Of a stretch of DNA of 64,000 bases, positions 9,373-18,100 are shown piece by piece. The stretch covers positions 124,001-188,000 of the forward strand of contig CAVPVQ010000025.1 of the NCBI GenBank assembly GCA_963709185.1, given 5' to 3'. A program made the position numbers and the translations under genes. The notes below the pieces were generated by a model. That model was not told where the DNA came from. It was given only the letters and a program-made list of their open reading frames with translations, and searched no databases. Origin of the DNA: Roseiarcus sp963709185 (GTDB taxonomy: Bacteria; Pseudomonadota; Alphaproteobacteria; Rhizobiales; Beijerinckiaceae). How positions within the stretch are numbered: the first letter of the stretch is position 1; each line of letters starts with the position of its first letter.

Positions 9373-9386
9373 GTTTATATGTAAAC
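9373..9386. promoter_or_regulatory. Palindromic operator candidate GTTTATATGTAAAC
   Basis: GTTTA-N4-TAAAC is a perfect 5-bp inverted repeat in the 141-bp gap between the divergent acyl-CoA dehydrogenase operon and tsaC/sua5. The AT-rich sequence stands out in this GC-rich DNA. Its size suits a TetR-type or similar dimeric repressor of beta-oxidation genes, but no cognate regulator is adjacent. It could also simply be a promoter -10 region. Confidence 0.35.
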
Positions 9387-9419
9387 CAATTCACGCACAA
9401 GCGCCGCCCCGCGTTTTTC

Positions 9420-10427
9420 ATGACCGATCCCGCCCGCCAAACAGAAAGCCTGACGGCGAACGGCGAGGCGATCGCCAGGGCCGCGGCGATTCTGCGCGCC
9501 GGCGGCCTCGTCGCGATGCCGACGGAGACGGTCTACGGGCTGGCCGCCGACGCCGCCAACGCGCGCGCCGTCGCGGCGATCTACGCCGCCAAGGGTCGGC
9601 CGGCGTTCAACCCGCTGATCGCCCATGTGCTGGGCGTCGAGGACGCGGCGCGCGAGGCGGTTCTCGACGCCGATGCGCTCACGCTGGCGCAGGCGTTCTG
9701 GCCCGGGCCGCTGACCCTGGTCGCGTCGGTCGCGCGGCGGGGGCGGATCTGCGACCTCGCCCGCGCCGGGCTCGACACCGTCGCGGTGCGCGCGCCGGAC
9801 CATCCTGTCGCGCGTGCGCTGATCGCGGCGGCGGGCGCGCCGCTGGTCGCGCCGTCGGCCAACCGTTCCGGCCGCGTCAGTCCGACCTCGCCCGCGCATG
9901 TCCTGGCCGATCTTGGCGGGCGCATCGATCTGATCCTCGACGCCGGGCCGTCGCGCATCGGCGTCGAATCGACGATCATCGCGTGTCTCGGCGGCGCGCC
10001 CCGCTTGCTGCGTCACGGGGCGATTCCCAAAGAGGCGATCGAAGCGGCGCTGGGCGCGCCGCTCGCCGCGCGCGCGCCGGCGCGGCGCGGCGCGCCGGCC
10101 TCGCCGGGCCTGCTCGCCTCGCACTATGCGCCGCGCGCCGCGCTGCGCCTGCAGGCGCGCGACGCCGCGAGCTTCGAGGCGGCGCTCGATTTCGGCGGCG
10201 CGTTGCGGACCAGCGGCGCCGGCGCGCGGCTCGATCTGTCGCCCTCGTCGGATCTCACCGAGGCTGCCGCCAATCTGTTCGCCTATTTGCGGGCTCTCGA
10301 CCGCACCGGTCTGCGCGTCATCGCGGTCGCCCCGATTCCGACGACCGGGCTGGGCGCGGCGATCAACGATCGGCTGCGCCGCGCCGCCGCGCCGCGCGCC
10401 GACGACGCCATCGTCAGTCCGGATTGA
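9420..10427 (+). CDS. L-threonylcarbamoyladenylate synthase, Sua5 type
   Basis: Makes threonylcarbamoyl-AMP from threonine, bicarbonate and ATP for the t6A37 modification of ANN-decoding tRNAs. The TsaC/YrdC domain (residues about 15-205) shows AMPTETVYGLAAD, KGRPAFNPL and APSANRSGRVSPT. The linker SPGLLASHYAPRAALRL and a further 100-residue C-terminal domain identify the longer Sua5 form. It starts at ATG 9420, divergent from the fatty-acid operon. The extreme C-terminus (INDRLRRAAAPR) is also typical. Confidence 0.95.
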   Translation: MTDPARQTESLTANGEAIARAAAILRAGGLVAMPTETVYGLAADAANARAVAAIYAAKGRPAFNPLIAHVLGVEDAAREAVLDADALTLAQAFWPGPLTLVASVARRGRICDLARAGLDTVAVRAPDHPVARALIAAAGAPLVAPSANRSGRVSPTSPAHVLADLGGRIDLILDAGPSRIGVESTIIACLGGAPRLLRHGAIPKEAIEAALGAPLAARAPARRGAPASPGLLASHYAPRAALRLQARDAASFEAALDFGGALRTSGAGARLDLSPSSDLTEAAANLFAYLRALDRTGLRVIAVAPIPTTGLGAAINDRLRRAAAPRADDAIVSPD

Positions 10428-10497
10428 TCGGGGGCGCAGCGCCGCCCGCGCGTCGGACTTGACCCTTCAAGCGGACCGCCGGGGCCGGCGAACGGCG

Positions 10498-11874
10498 TCA
10501 GCGCGACTGGCGCTCGAATCGCGCGGCGCGCGTGCGCATCGTCACCAGTTCCTCGGCGGCGGTCGGATGGACCGCCATGGTCGCGTCGAGATCGGCCTTG
10601 GTCGTCTTCATCCTGACCGCGACGCCGAGCAGTTGGATCATTTCGCCCGCTTCGTGTCCGAGGATATGCGCGCCGATCACCCGATCGCTGGCGCCGTCGA
10701 CGATCAGCTTCATGATCGTGTGCTCGCGGCGGCCCGACAGCGTCGCCTTCATCGGCCGGAAGCTCGACCGGTAGATGTCGACAATGTCGTAGCGTTCGCG
10801 CGCCTGGGCTTCGGTCAGCCCGACCGCGCCGATCTCGGGCGTGGCGAACACCGCGCTCGGCACGCTGTCGTGGTCGGCGGCGACCGGTTTGCCGCCGAAC
10901 AGATGGTCGGCCAAGGCATGGCCTTCGCGGATCGCCACCGGCGTCAGGTTGATCCGGTTGGTGACGTCGCCGACCGCGTGGATGGTTGCGACATTGGTCG
11001 CCGACCAGGCGTCGACGGCCACCGCGCCGCTGGCGTCGAGCGCGACGCCGGCGCTTTCCAGGCCGAGCCCGTTTGTGTTGGGGCGCCGCCCGGTGGCGAT
11101 CAGAACCTGGTCGGCGACGATGTCGTCGCCCGCCGACATCGACACGCGCAACGCCCCGTCGCGCGCTTCGATGCGGGTCGGCAGGCGCCCGAATCCGAAC
11201 ATCACGCCGGCGTGGCAAAGCTCTTCGCGCAGGCCGGCCCGCATGTCGTCGTCGAATCCTCTCAAGATATTGTCGGCGCGCATCACCTGGGTGACCTCGG
11301 CGCCGAGCCGGGTGAACAGCGAGGCGAACTCGACCCCGATATAGCCGCCGCCAACGACCAGCAGGCGCCGCGGAAATGTTTCGAGGTCGAAGATTTGGTT
11401 CGACGAGATCGCGTGCTCGACGCCGGGAACCGCCGGCGCCATCTGCGGCGCCGCGCCGGTGGCGATCAGAATATGCCGGGCGCTGACCCGGCGCCCGCTG
11501 GCGAGCCGCACCGACTGGGCGCCCGCCACCTCGGCGCGCTCCTCGAGGATCGCGACGCCGGCTTTTTCGAGATTGGCGCGGTAGATCGCCGAAAGGCGGG
11601 TGATTTCCTTTTCCTTGGCGGCGACCATTGTCGGCCAGTCGAAGCTTGTTTCGCCGACGCGCCAGCCGTAGCCCGCCGCGTCGGCGAAATCGTCGGCGAA
11701 ACGGCTGGCGTAGACGAGCAGCTTCTTGGGCACGCAGCCGCGGATGACGCAAGTTCCGCCGATGCGGAACTCCTCGGCGACCATCACGCGCGCGCCATGG
11801 CCGGCGGCGATCCGCGCGGCGCGCACGCCGCCCGATCCCGCGCCGATGACGAACAGATCAACCTCGAAGCTCAC
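10498..11874 (-). CDS. gor: Glutathione-disulfide reductase
   Basis: NADPH-dependent flavoprotein of 458 residues keeping glutathione reduced. The FAD motif is GAGSGGVRAARIAA (about residue 12), the redox disulfide is in GGTCVIRGCVPKK (Cys-x4-Cys, about 40-52), the second dinucleotide motif is VVGGGYIGVEFA, and the C-terminal dimer-site His-Glu is in VHPTAAEE. The FDWPTMVAAKEKEI region is typical of bacterial glutathione reductases rather than lipoamide dehydrogenases. It is followed upstream on the same strand by DUF2059 and rpiA, an order common in Rhizobiales. Confidence 0.95.
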   Translation of the reverse strand: MSFEVDLFVIGAGSGGVRAARIAAGHGARVMVAEEFRIGGTCVIRGCVPKKLLVYASRFADDFADAAGYGWRVGETSFDWPTMVAAKEKEITRLSAIYRANLEKAGVAILEERAEVAGAQSVRLASGRRVSARHILIATGAAPQMAPAVPGVEHAISSNQIFDLETFPRRLLVVGGGYIGVEFASLFTRLGAEVTQVMRADNILRGFDDDMRAGLREELCHAGVMFGFGRLPTRIEARDGALRVSMSAGDDIVADQVLIATGRRPNTNGLGLESAGVALDASGAVAVDAWSATNVATIHAVGDVTNRINLTPVAIREGHALADHLFGGKPVAADHDSVPSAVFATPEIGAVGLTEAQARERYDIVDIYRSSFRPMKATLSGRREHTIMKLIVDGASDRVIGAHILGHEAGEMIQLLGVAVRMKTTKADLDATMAVHPTAAEELVTMRTRAARFERQSR

Positions 11875-11949
11875 GAGCCCCTCTCAACCGTCGATGCGCG
11901 GACCGGGCGCGCCGGAATCGTCGCCATGCGCCGGCGAACATCCGCCGCG

Positions 11950-12456
11950 TCAGAAGTCGAGGCCCTTCTTCTTCATTTCGGCGCGGGCGCGCGCGAGAAC
12001 GTCGGTGGACAGACGCTGGCGCCAGGCCTGGACGACGCCGACGATCTCGTTGAACGCGAGCGGCTGGGTTTCGACGTATTTCTTGCCGCTCGCGCTGGCG
12101 AAAAAGGCCGCGGTGTCCTTGAGCTCCTGTTCGTTCATGTATTTGGCGAGGACCCGCGCGGCGCCGTCAACGACCCCCTGCTCGGACTTGGAGAATTCCG
12201 GCTCCAGCGCGACCAGCGTCGCATGCAGGCTGTCCTTGAGCTCCGGCCGCGTCGTCGTGACGTTGTGCTCCAGTTCGCCAAGCATTTGCGGCACGACGAG
12301 ATCGAACGAGCGCGTCATGCCGGAAGCCGCGATGATGGCGCGCGCCGAATCGAGAGCGGCCGGGGTCGGCTCCTCGGCCTTGGCGGCCGCGGCGCCGAGC
12401 GTGATGAGAAGCGCGGCGGCGAACAACGTCTTGAAGGGGGACGTGCGAGCGGTCAC
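11950..12456 (-). CDS. DUF2059 secreted protein
   Basis: Protein of 168 residues with a clear signal peptide (positive n-region RTSPFK, hydrophobic core FAAALLITLGAAAA, predicted cleavage near AKA-EE). The mature part is all-helical with the DUF2059 pattern: SGMTRSFDLVVPQML, a central Glu/Lys-rich helix, then YMNEQELKDTAAFFASASGKKYV, the best conserved block of the family. It is predicted periplasmic with unknown function. It sits 36 bp from rpiA upstream and 75 bp from gor downstream, so the three are probably one transcript. Confidence 0.88.
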   Translation of the reverse strand: MTARTSPFKTLFAAALLITLGAAAAKAEEPTPAALDSARAIIAASGMTRSFDLVVPQMLGELEHNVTTTRPELKDSLHATLVALEPEFSKSEQGVVDGAARVLAKYMNEQELKDTAAFFASASGKKYVETQPLAFNEIVGVVQAWRQRLSTDVLARARAEMKKKGLDF

Positions 12457-12492
12457 GGGGCGGGTCTCCTGTTTTGAGGGGCTGGAAAGAGG

Positions 12493-13257
12493 TCAGGCGA
12501 GGTCGCCCAGGATTTTGAGGCCGCTTTCGCCGGCCAGGATCGCCGCGTTGGCGAGGCCGAGGAACAGGCCGTGGCCGACCACCCCCGGGATCGCGCTCAG
12601 CGCCGCGGCGAGCCCTTCGGGGTCAACGATCGTCCCGAACGCGCAATCGAGAATGGAATGGCCGCTGTCCGTCGCGAAGACTTCGCCGTCGAGGCGCGAA
12701 CGGCGCAGGTCGATGGCGCCGCGGCAACCGAGACGCGCGGCGGCGCGCGCGATATGGATGCGGGTCGCCGCGAGACCGAACGGAACGACTTCCACCGGCA
12801 GCGCAAACGCCCCCAGACGCGCGACGAATTTCGACGCGTCGGCGATGACGATCATGCGTTTGGAGGCCGCGGCGACGATCTTCTCGCGCAGCAACGCGCC
12901 GCCGCCCCCCTTGATGAGACGCAACGCGCCGTCGACTTCATCGGCTCCGTCGACGGTCAGGTCGAGCTCGGGATAGTCGTCGAGGGTGGCGAGCGGCACG
13001 CCGAGCGCCCTGGCCTGCGCAAAGGTCGCCTGCGAGGTCGGCACGCCGGTGATCGACAGGCCGGCGCGCACCCGCTCGCCGAGCAAATCGACGAAATGGC
13101 GCGCGGTCGAGCCCGAGCCCAGCCCGAGCTTCATGCCGGGTTGGACGAATTCAAGCGCGCGACGGGCGGCTTCGCGCTTCAACCTCTCGGAATCGGGCAA
13201 AGGGATGGCGTCCGTTCGGGCGGCGCGGGGCATGGCGCGCCGGGCTCTGGCCGCCAT
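12493..13257 (-). CDS. rpiA: Ribose-5-phosphate isomerase A
   Basis: Interconverts ribose-5-phosphate and ribulose-5-phosphate in the pentose phosphate pathway. Phosphate-binding GLGSGSTARHFVD, the catalytic DGADEVDG and KGGGGALLREK are intact, as is the C-terminal VGHGLFLGLANAAI. At 254 residues it has an Arg/Ala-rich N-terminal extension; a start at the Met eight codons later (MPRAARTDAI) or further in would match the usual length (about 230) better. It is the first gene of an rpiA-DUF2059-gor cluster. Confidence 0.95.
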   Translation of the reverse strand: MAARARRAMPRAARTDAIPLPDSERLKREAARRALEFVQPGMKLGLGSGSTARHFVDLLGERVRAGLSITGVPTSQATFAQARALGVPLATLDDYPELDLTVDGADEVDGALRLIKGGGGALLREKIVAAASKRMIVIADASKFVARLGAFALPVEVVPFGLAATRIHIARAAARLGCRGAIDLRRSRLDGEVFATDSGHSILDCAFGTIVDPEGLAAALSAIPGVVGHGLFLGLANAAILAGESGLKILGDLA

Positions 13258-13388
13258 GGCCTATCGCCTTCGCGGCCGAAACGCAAATCGCGGCGCGCGG
13301 GGGCGACAGGGCGCTTTGAAATATTCTCCGATGGATCCCGCCTTGCTCCATCCGCGCCTGGGCCGACCGCGACAGATGGCTGCGTAAG

Positions 13389-13417
13389 AAAAATGGAGAC
13401 CGCGCGCCCGCGCGAGG
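13389..13417 (-). terminator. Possible Rho-independent terminator, minus strand
   Basis: On the minus strand a GC-only hairpin (about 13400-13417, six pairs with one mismatch) is followed after a few bases by ATTTTTCTT (13387-13394). It lies about 37 nt past the 3' arm of the long hairpin at 13454-13587, so it could end a short minus-strand RNA or recA read-through before rpiA. The stem is short and the spacing to the U tract is loose. Confidence 0.35.
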
Positions 13418-13453
13418 ACGGCGCGACTGCGATCAGGCTTCGCTATTGAGCCC

Positions 13454-13587
13454 TTGTTCGCATGGAGGCCATTCTTTTCACTCCTGGGACCGTCCATGAT
13501 CGCCTTTCAGGCGATCGCCGGAGGCGGCGCGCTTCGCGCGTCATTGACGAGCTCTCAGGAGTGAAACACGCTCCGCCATGTGAACAA
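13454..13587 (-). ncRNA. Candidate structured RNA: 134-nt long-range hairpin between recA and rpiA
   Basis: The ends pair over 12 bp: TTGTTCGCATGG at 13454-13465 against CCATGTGAACAA at 13576-13587, with one wobble. After a 10-nt asymmetric bubble a second helix forms from 13476-13489 with 13553-13566 (TTTCACTCCTG against CAGGAGTGAAA plus three further pairs). The interior holds two local hairpins, GATCGCC/GGCGATC and GCGCGC/GCGCGT. The closing stem, internal bubble and inner stem recall 6S-type RNAs, but I do not recognise a family. The strand is ambiguous because the structure is symmetric; minus is preferred because of the terminator candidate beyond it. A palindromic mobile element is the main alternative. 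Confidence 0.4.
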
Positions 13588-13687
13588 CGGATCATCCTCG
13601 AACGGTTCGGTCATTGTTCATCCCAATCCGGGCGACCGCAAAACTTCACACCAACCCGACGCACGAGCGCGTCCCATCGCGTTGGAG

Positions 13688-13717
13688 GCGCGGCGGCGCG
13701 GTCAGGCGCCGCCGCGC
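13688..13717 (-). terminator. Strong hairpin downstream of recA
   Basis: GCGCGGCGGCGC (13688-13699) pairs perfectly with GCGCCGCCGCGC (13706-13717) around a 6-nt loop, about 67 nt beyond the recA stop. A second GC hairpin lies between it and recA (about 13750-13772). No U tract follows on either strand, so it may protect the recA mRNA 3' end or assist Rho-dependent termination rather than act as a classical terminator. Confidence 0.35.
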
Positions 13718-13783
13718 TCCGGCCGCTGACGCAACGGCTCCGCGGCGAACGGGCGCCGAGGGGGCGGGCGCCCATCGGAGCCG

Positions 13784-14866
13784 TCACGCGTCGGCGGCGT
13801 CGTCCTGTTCGGAAGGGTCGGCGTTGGCGAGAATCCGGTCGGCGATGATGCCGGAATTCTCGCGGATCGCCTTTTCGATGCGAAGCGCCGCTTCGGGGTT
13901 GGCCTTGAGGAAGGTCTTGGCGTTTTCGCGCCCCTGGCCGAGGCGCTGGCTGTCGAACGAAAACCACGCGCCCGACTTCTCGACGACCCCGGCCTTGACG
14001 CCGAGATCGATCAGTTCGCCGACCTTCGACACGCCTTCGCCGTACATGATGTCGAATTCGACCTGTTTGAACGGCGGCGCCACCTTGTTCTTGACCACCT
14101 TGACGCGGGTCTGGTTGCCGACCACCTCCTCGCGGTCCTTGATCGCGCCGATGCGCCGGATATCGAGCCGCACCGAGGCGTAGAATTTCAGCGCGTTGCC
14201 GCCCGAGGTGGTCTCGGGCGATCCGTACATCACGCCGATTTTCATGCGGATCTGGTTGATGAAGATGACCATCGTGTTGGAGCGCGAAATCGAGGCGGTC
14301 AGCTTGCGCAACGCCTGGCTCATCAGCCGGGCCTGCAGGCCGGGTTGGGATTCGCCCATCTCGCCCTCGATCTCGGCGCGCGGGGTCAGCGCCGCCACCG
14401 AATCGATGACCAGCACGTCGACCGCGCCCGAGCGCACCAGCGTGTCGGTGATTTCCAGCGCCTGCTCGCCGGTGTCGGGCTGGGAAATCAGCAGGTCTTC
14501 GAGATTGACCCCGAGCTTGCGCGCATAGATCGGGTCGAGCGCGTGTTCGGCGTCGACGAAGGCGCAGACGCCGCCCTTCTTCTGCGCCTCGGCGATGACA
14601 TGCAGGGTGAGGGTCGTCTTGCCCGACGATTCCGGCCCGTAAATCTCGATCACCCGCCCGCGCGGCAGCCCGCCGACCCCCAGCGCGATATCGAGCCCGA
14701 GCGAACCGGTCGGGATGGTCTCGATCTCCACCGCCTTCTGGTTCTTGCCCAGCCGCATGATCGAGCCCTTGCCGAAGGCCCTCTCGATCTGCGCCAGCGC
14801 GGCGTCCAGCGCCTTGGTCTTGTCCACGGAAGTCCCTTCCACGAGGCGGAGATTGGCTTGCGTCAC
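13784..14866 (-). CDS. recA: Recombinase RecA
   Basis: DNA strand-exchange protein and LexA co-protease, central to SOS repair. I choose GTG at 14866 (VTQANLRLVEG) because GAAGGAAG lies 8 nt upstream; this gives 360 residues, normal for the family. Walker A GPESSGKTT is at about 77-85. CAFVDAEHALD, VLVIDSVAAL and the L2-loop FINQIRMKIGVMYGSPE are intact, and the acidic C-terminus ends SEQDDAADA. The open frame continues upstream of the GTG but that part is Arg-rich and non-homologous. A LexA box lies about 87-101 bp upstream. Confidence 0.98.
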   Translation of the reverse strand: MTQANLRLVEGTSVDKTKALDAALAQIERAFGKGSIMRLGKNQKAVEIETIPTGSLGLDIALGVGGLPRGRVIEIYGPESSGKTTLTLHVIAEAQKKGGVCAFVDAEHALDPIYARKLGVNLEDLLISQPDTGEQALEITDTLVRSGAVDVLVIDSVAALTPRAEIEGEMGESQPGLQARLMSQALRKLTASISRSNTMVIFINQIRMKIGVMYGSPETTSGGNALKFYASVRLDIRRIGAIKDREEVVGNQTRVKVVKNKVAPPFKQVEFDIMYGEGVSKVGELIDLGVKAGVVEKSGAWFSFDSQRLGQGRENAKTFLKANPEAALRIEKAIRENSGIIADRILANADPSEQDDAADA

Positions 14867-15192
14867 GGCTGTCTTCCTTCTGCACGGTCGGCGGCAAATC
14901 CGCAACAGCGGCCGCCGGCGACTATCTGTGCATGTTTTGTTCTCACGCGCAAGTTCTTTCTTTGTTCTTTCCGCGATCGCCTTGTGAACAACTGTCCCGG
15001 GAAAGGCGCGCGGCGGAAAGGGGAGGCGACGCGGACGCGCCGACCCGGCCGGTGCGGGCGCAAAACCGAATATCTGGTGCCGAAATGCCACAGACTCCTG
15101 ACGCAACGTCATGCGATAGTTTCGCGCGAAAGGCCAATTCCGAAAACTGTCCAGAGGCCGTTGCTCCCGGCCCGTGTCGCTGACCAGCGATT
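14867..15192. other. Divergent promoter region recA / autotransporter
   Basis: A 326-bp gap holding the recA leader, its promoter and SOS box (14953-14967). The remaining roughly 220 bp in front of the autotransporter show no recognisable gene or repeat. A clear promoter for the autotransporter could not be identified by eye. Confidence 0.6.
14953..14967 (-). promoter_or_regulatory. LexA (SOS) box upstream of recA
   Basis: GTTC-TTTCTTT-GTTC is an exact match to the alphaproteobacterial SOS consensus GTTC-N7-GTTC. On the recA-coding strand it reads GAAC-N7-GAAC and is immediately followed by TTGCGC, a plausible -35 element, so LexA would block RNA polymerase. Position about 87-101 bp before the recA start fits a direct operator. 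Confidence 0.85.
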
Positions 15193-18100
15193 GTGGGGTG
15201 GGGCGAGGCGCGTCGGGGCGTCGCGAAGCTTGGGTTGCGTCGGGGGGCGCGGGCGGTGAGGGAGAAGTCAACGGGGGCGCGGAGCCTGCCAGGCGACGCA
15301 GCGACGCAAACGAGGCGGCCCTCCGGGCATCGGCGGCTCGCGGGCTTCGCGGCCAGGAATTGCTCGGCGGCCGTTCGCTTCGCGCTCCGCGCCGTGTTGT
15401 TGTCAATTGTCAGCCTGTGCGCGCTGACCGGCGTTTCGGCGTCCGCGCAGGCGCAGGCGATCACCAGCATTACGGTCAGTCCGCCGACCTTTTCCGCCGC
15501 CGGACAGCCGCTCTCTTTCTCCATCGCCTTTGAGACCACGTCCGACCTGAAAGCGTTTGCGATCACCGCGAATTCGTCCGACGGCAGCGACGCGGTAAAT
15601 TGTCCGGCTTCGGCGCCAATAAGCGCGGGCGCCTCCTTCACCTGTACTGCGAATCACGTCACGACCGCGGCGGACGTCTCGGCCGGCTCCGTCGTCGAGA
15701 CGACCTCGTTCACCGCCACCACTACCCTCAATCAAAACGACTTCGGGCGGCAACCTTACAGCGACGGCGACGCTCGCGGCGGCTAAAACACCAACCACTA
15801 CGATGCTGACTTCTTCCCAGAACCCCTCCGTGTTCGGCCAGAGCGTCACCTTCACGGCGACGGTCGCGGTCGTCGCGCCGGGGACGGGAACGCCGACCGG
15901 GACGGTGACGTTCAAGAATGGCGCAGCAACGCTGGGCAGCGGCACGCTCGCCGGCGGCGTGGCGACCTTCACCACGACGACGCTAACGGTCGCAAGCCAT
16001 TCGATCACCGCGGTCTACGGCGGCGATTCGAACAATTCCACCAGCACGTCGGCCGTCCTGACGCAGACGGTCAGCAAGGACTCGACCACCACGACGCTGA
16101 CCTCCAGCGTCAACCCGTCGGTGTCCGGTCAGTCCGTCACCTTCACGGCGACGGTCGCAGTCGTCGCGCCGGGGACGGGAACGCCGACCGGGACGGTGAC
16201 GTTCAAGAATGGCGCAGCAACGCTGGGCAGCGGCACGCTCGCCGGCGGCGTGGCGACCTTCACCACGACGACGCTAACGGTCGCAAGCCATTCGATCACC
16301 GCGGTCTACGGCGGCGATTCCAACGATTTGACCAGCACGTCGTCCAGTCCTGACGCAGACGGTCAACAAGGACTCGACCACCACGACGCTGACCTCGAGC
16401 GCCAACCCGTCGGTGTCCGGTCAGTCCGTCACCTTCACGGCGACGGTCGCAGTCGTCGCACCGGGGACGGGAACGCCGACCGGGACGGTGACGTTCAAGA
16501 ATGGCGCAGCAACGCTGGGCAGCGGCACGCTCGCCGGCGGCGTGGCGACCTTCACCACGACGACGCTAACGGTCGCAAGCCATTCGATCACCGCAGTCTA
16601 CGGCGGCGATTCCAACGATTTGACCAGCACGTCGTCCAGTCTGACGCAGACGGTCAACAAGGACTCGACCACCACCACGCTGACCTCGAGCGCCAACCCG
16701 TCGGTGCCCGGTCAGTCCGTCACCTTCACGGCGACGGTCGCCGTCGTCGCGCCGGGGACGGGAACGCCGACCGGGACGGTGACGTTCAAGAATGGCGCAA
16801 CGACGCTGGGCAGCGGCACGCTTGCCGGCGGCGTAGCGACCTTCACCACGACGACGCTGACGGTCGCAAGCCATTCGATCACCGCAGTCTACGGCGGCGA
16901 TTCCAACGATTTGACCAGCACGTCGTCCAGTCTGACGCAGACGGTCAACCAAGGCTCGACCACCACGACGCTGACCTCGAGCGCCAACCCGTCGGTGCCC
17001 GGTCAGTCCGTCACCTTCTCGGCGACGGTCGCGGTCGTCGCGCCGGGAACGGGAACGCCGACTGGCACGGTGACCTTCAAGCAGGGCGCAACGACGCTTG
17101 GCAGCGGCACGCTCGCCGGCGGCGTGGCGACCTTTACGACCACGTCGCTGACGGTAGGCGGCCATTCGATCACCGCGGTCTACGGCGGCGATTCCAACGA
17201 TTTGACCAGCACGTCGTCCAGTCTGACGCAGACGGTCAACCAAGGCTCGACCACCACGACGCTGACCTCGAGCGCCAACCCGTCGGTGTCCGGTCAGTCC
17301 GTCACCTTCACCGCGACAGTGGCGGTCGTCCCGCCGGCGACGGGAACGCCGACCGGCACAGTGACGTTCAAGGACGGCGCAACGACGCTTGGCAGCGGCA
17401 CGCTCGCCGGCGGCGTGGCGACCTTCACGACCACGTCGCTGACGGTCGCCGGCCATTCGATCACCGCGACCTATGGCGGCGATTCCAACGATTTGACCAG
17501 CACGTCGCTCAGCCTGGCCCAGACGGTCGGCAAGGCGTCGACCGCCGTCTCGTTGACCTCCAACCCCAATCCGGCCGTGGTTGGCAGTTCCGTCACCTTC
17601 ACGGCGACGGTCGCGGCCGTCGCGCCGGGGACGGGAACGCCGACCGGTTCGGTGACGTTCAAGGACGGCGCCGCGACGCTTGGCGCCGGCACGCTCGCCG
17701 GCGGCGTGGCGAGCTTCACGACGACCGCGCTGGCGGTCGGCGGCCATTCGATCACCGCGGTCTATGGCGGCGACGCGAACGATAACGCGAACTCCTCGAC
17801 CGCGCTGAGCGAGACGGTGAGCAAGGCGACGCTGACCATTGCTGTGAAATCGTCCTCGAAGACGCCGAGTTTCGGAACCTCGGTCACCTTGACGGCGACG
17901 GTCACCGGCGGGTTCTCGCCGAGCGGAACGGTGAACTTCCTCGACGGGGCGAAGGTGCTCGCGACGGTGACGCTGAGCGGAACCCACGCGGCGTTCTCCA
18001 CCGCCGCGCTGGCGGTCGGCGATCATTCGATCACCGTCGCCTATTCCGGCGACGTCAACAATCAGCCGGCCGTCAGCTCCGCGGTGACGGTCACCGTCGC

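Larger units (their letters stand above)
13258..13783. other. 526-bp spacer between rpiA and recA
   Basis: No credible protein-coding gene: short open frames here are Arg/Gly/Ser-rich and have no family resemblance. The spacer holds the long hairpin (13454-13587), the terminator candidate beyond it and the two GC hairpins behind recA. About 130 bp next to rpiA (13258-13388) contain nothing I can interpret beyond presumed leader sequence. Confidence 0.6.

Noticed and set aside
13462..13848. Open frame of about 128 codons on the plus strand between rpiA and recA
   Set aside because: Runs through the structured spacer and into the recA 3' end antisense; low-complexity Arg-rich product without homology.
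15807..17844. CRISPR-like or satellite repeat
   Set aside because: Repeats are 291 bp, directly adjoining and coding for Ig-like domains in one frame; no spacers.
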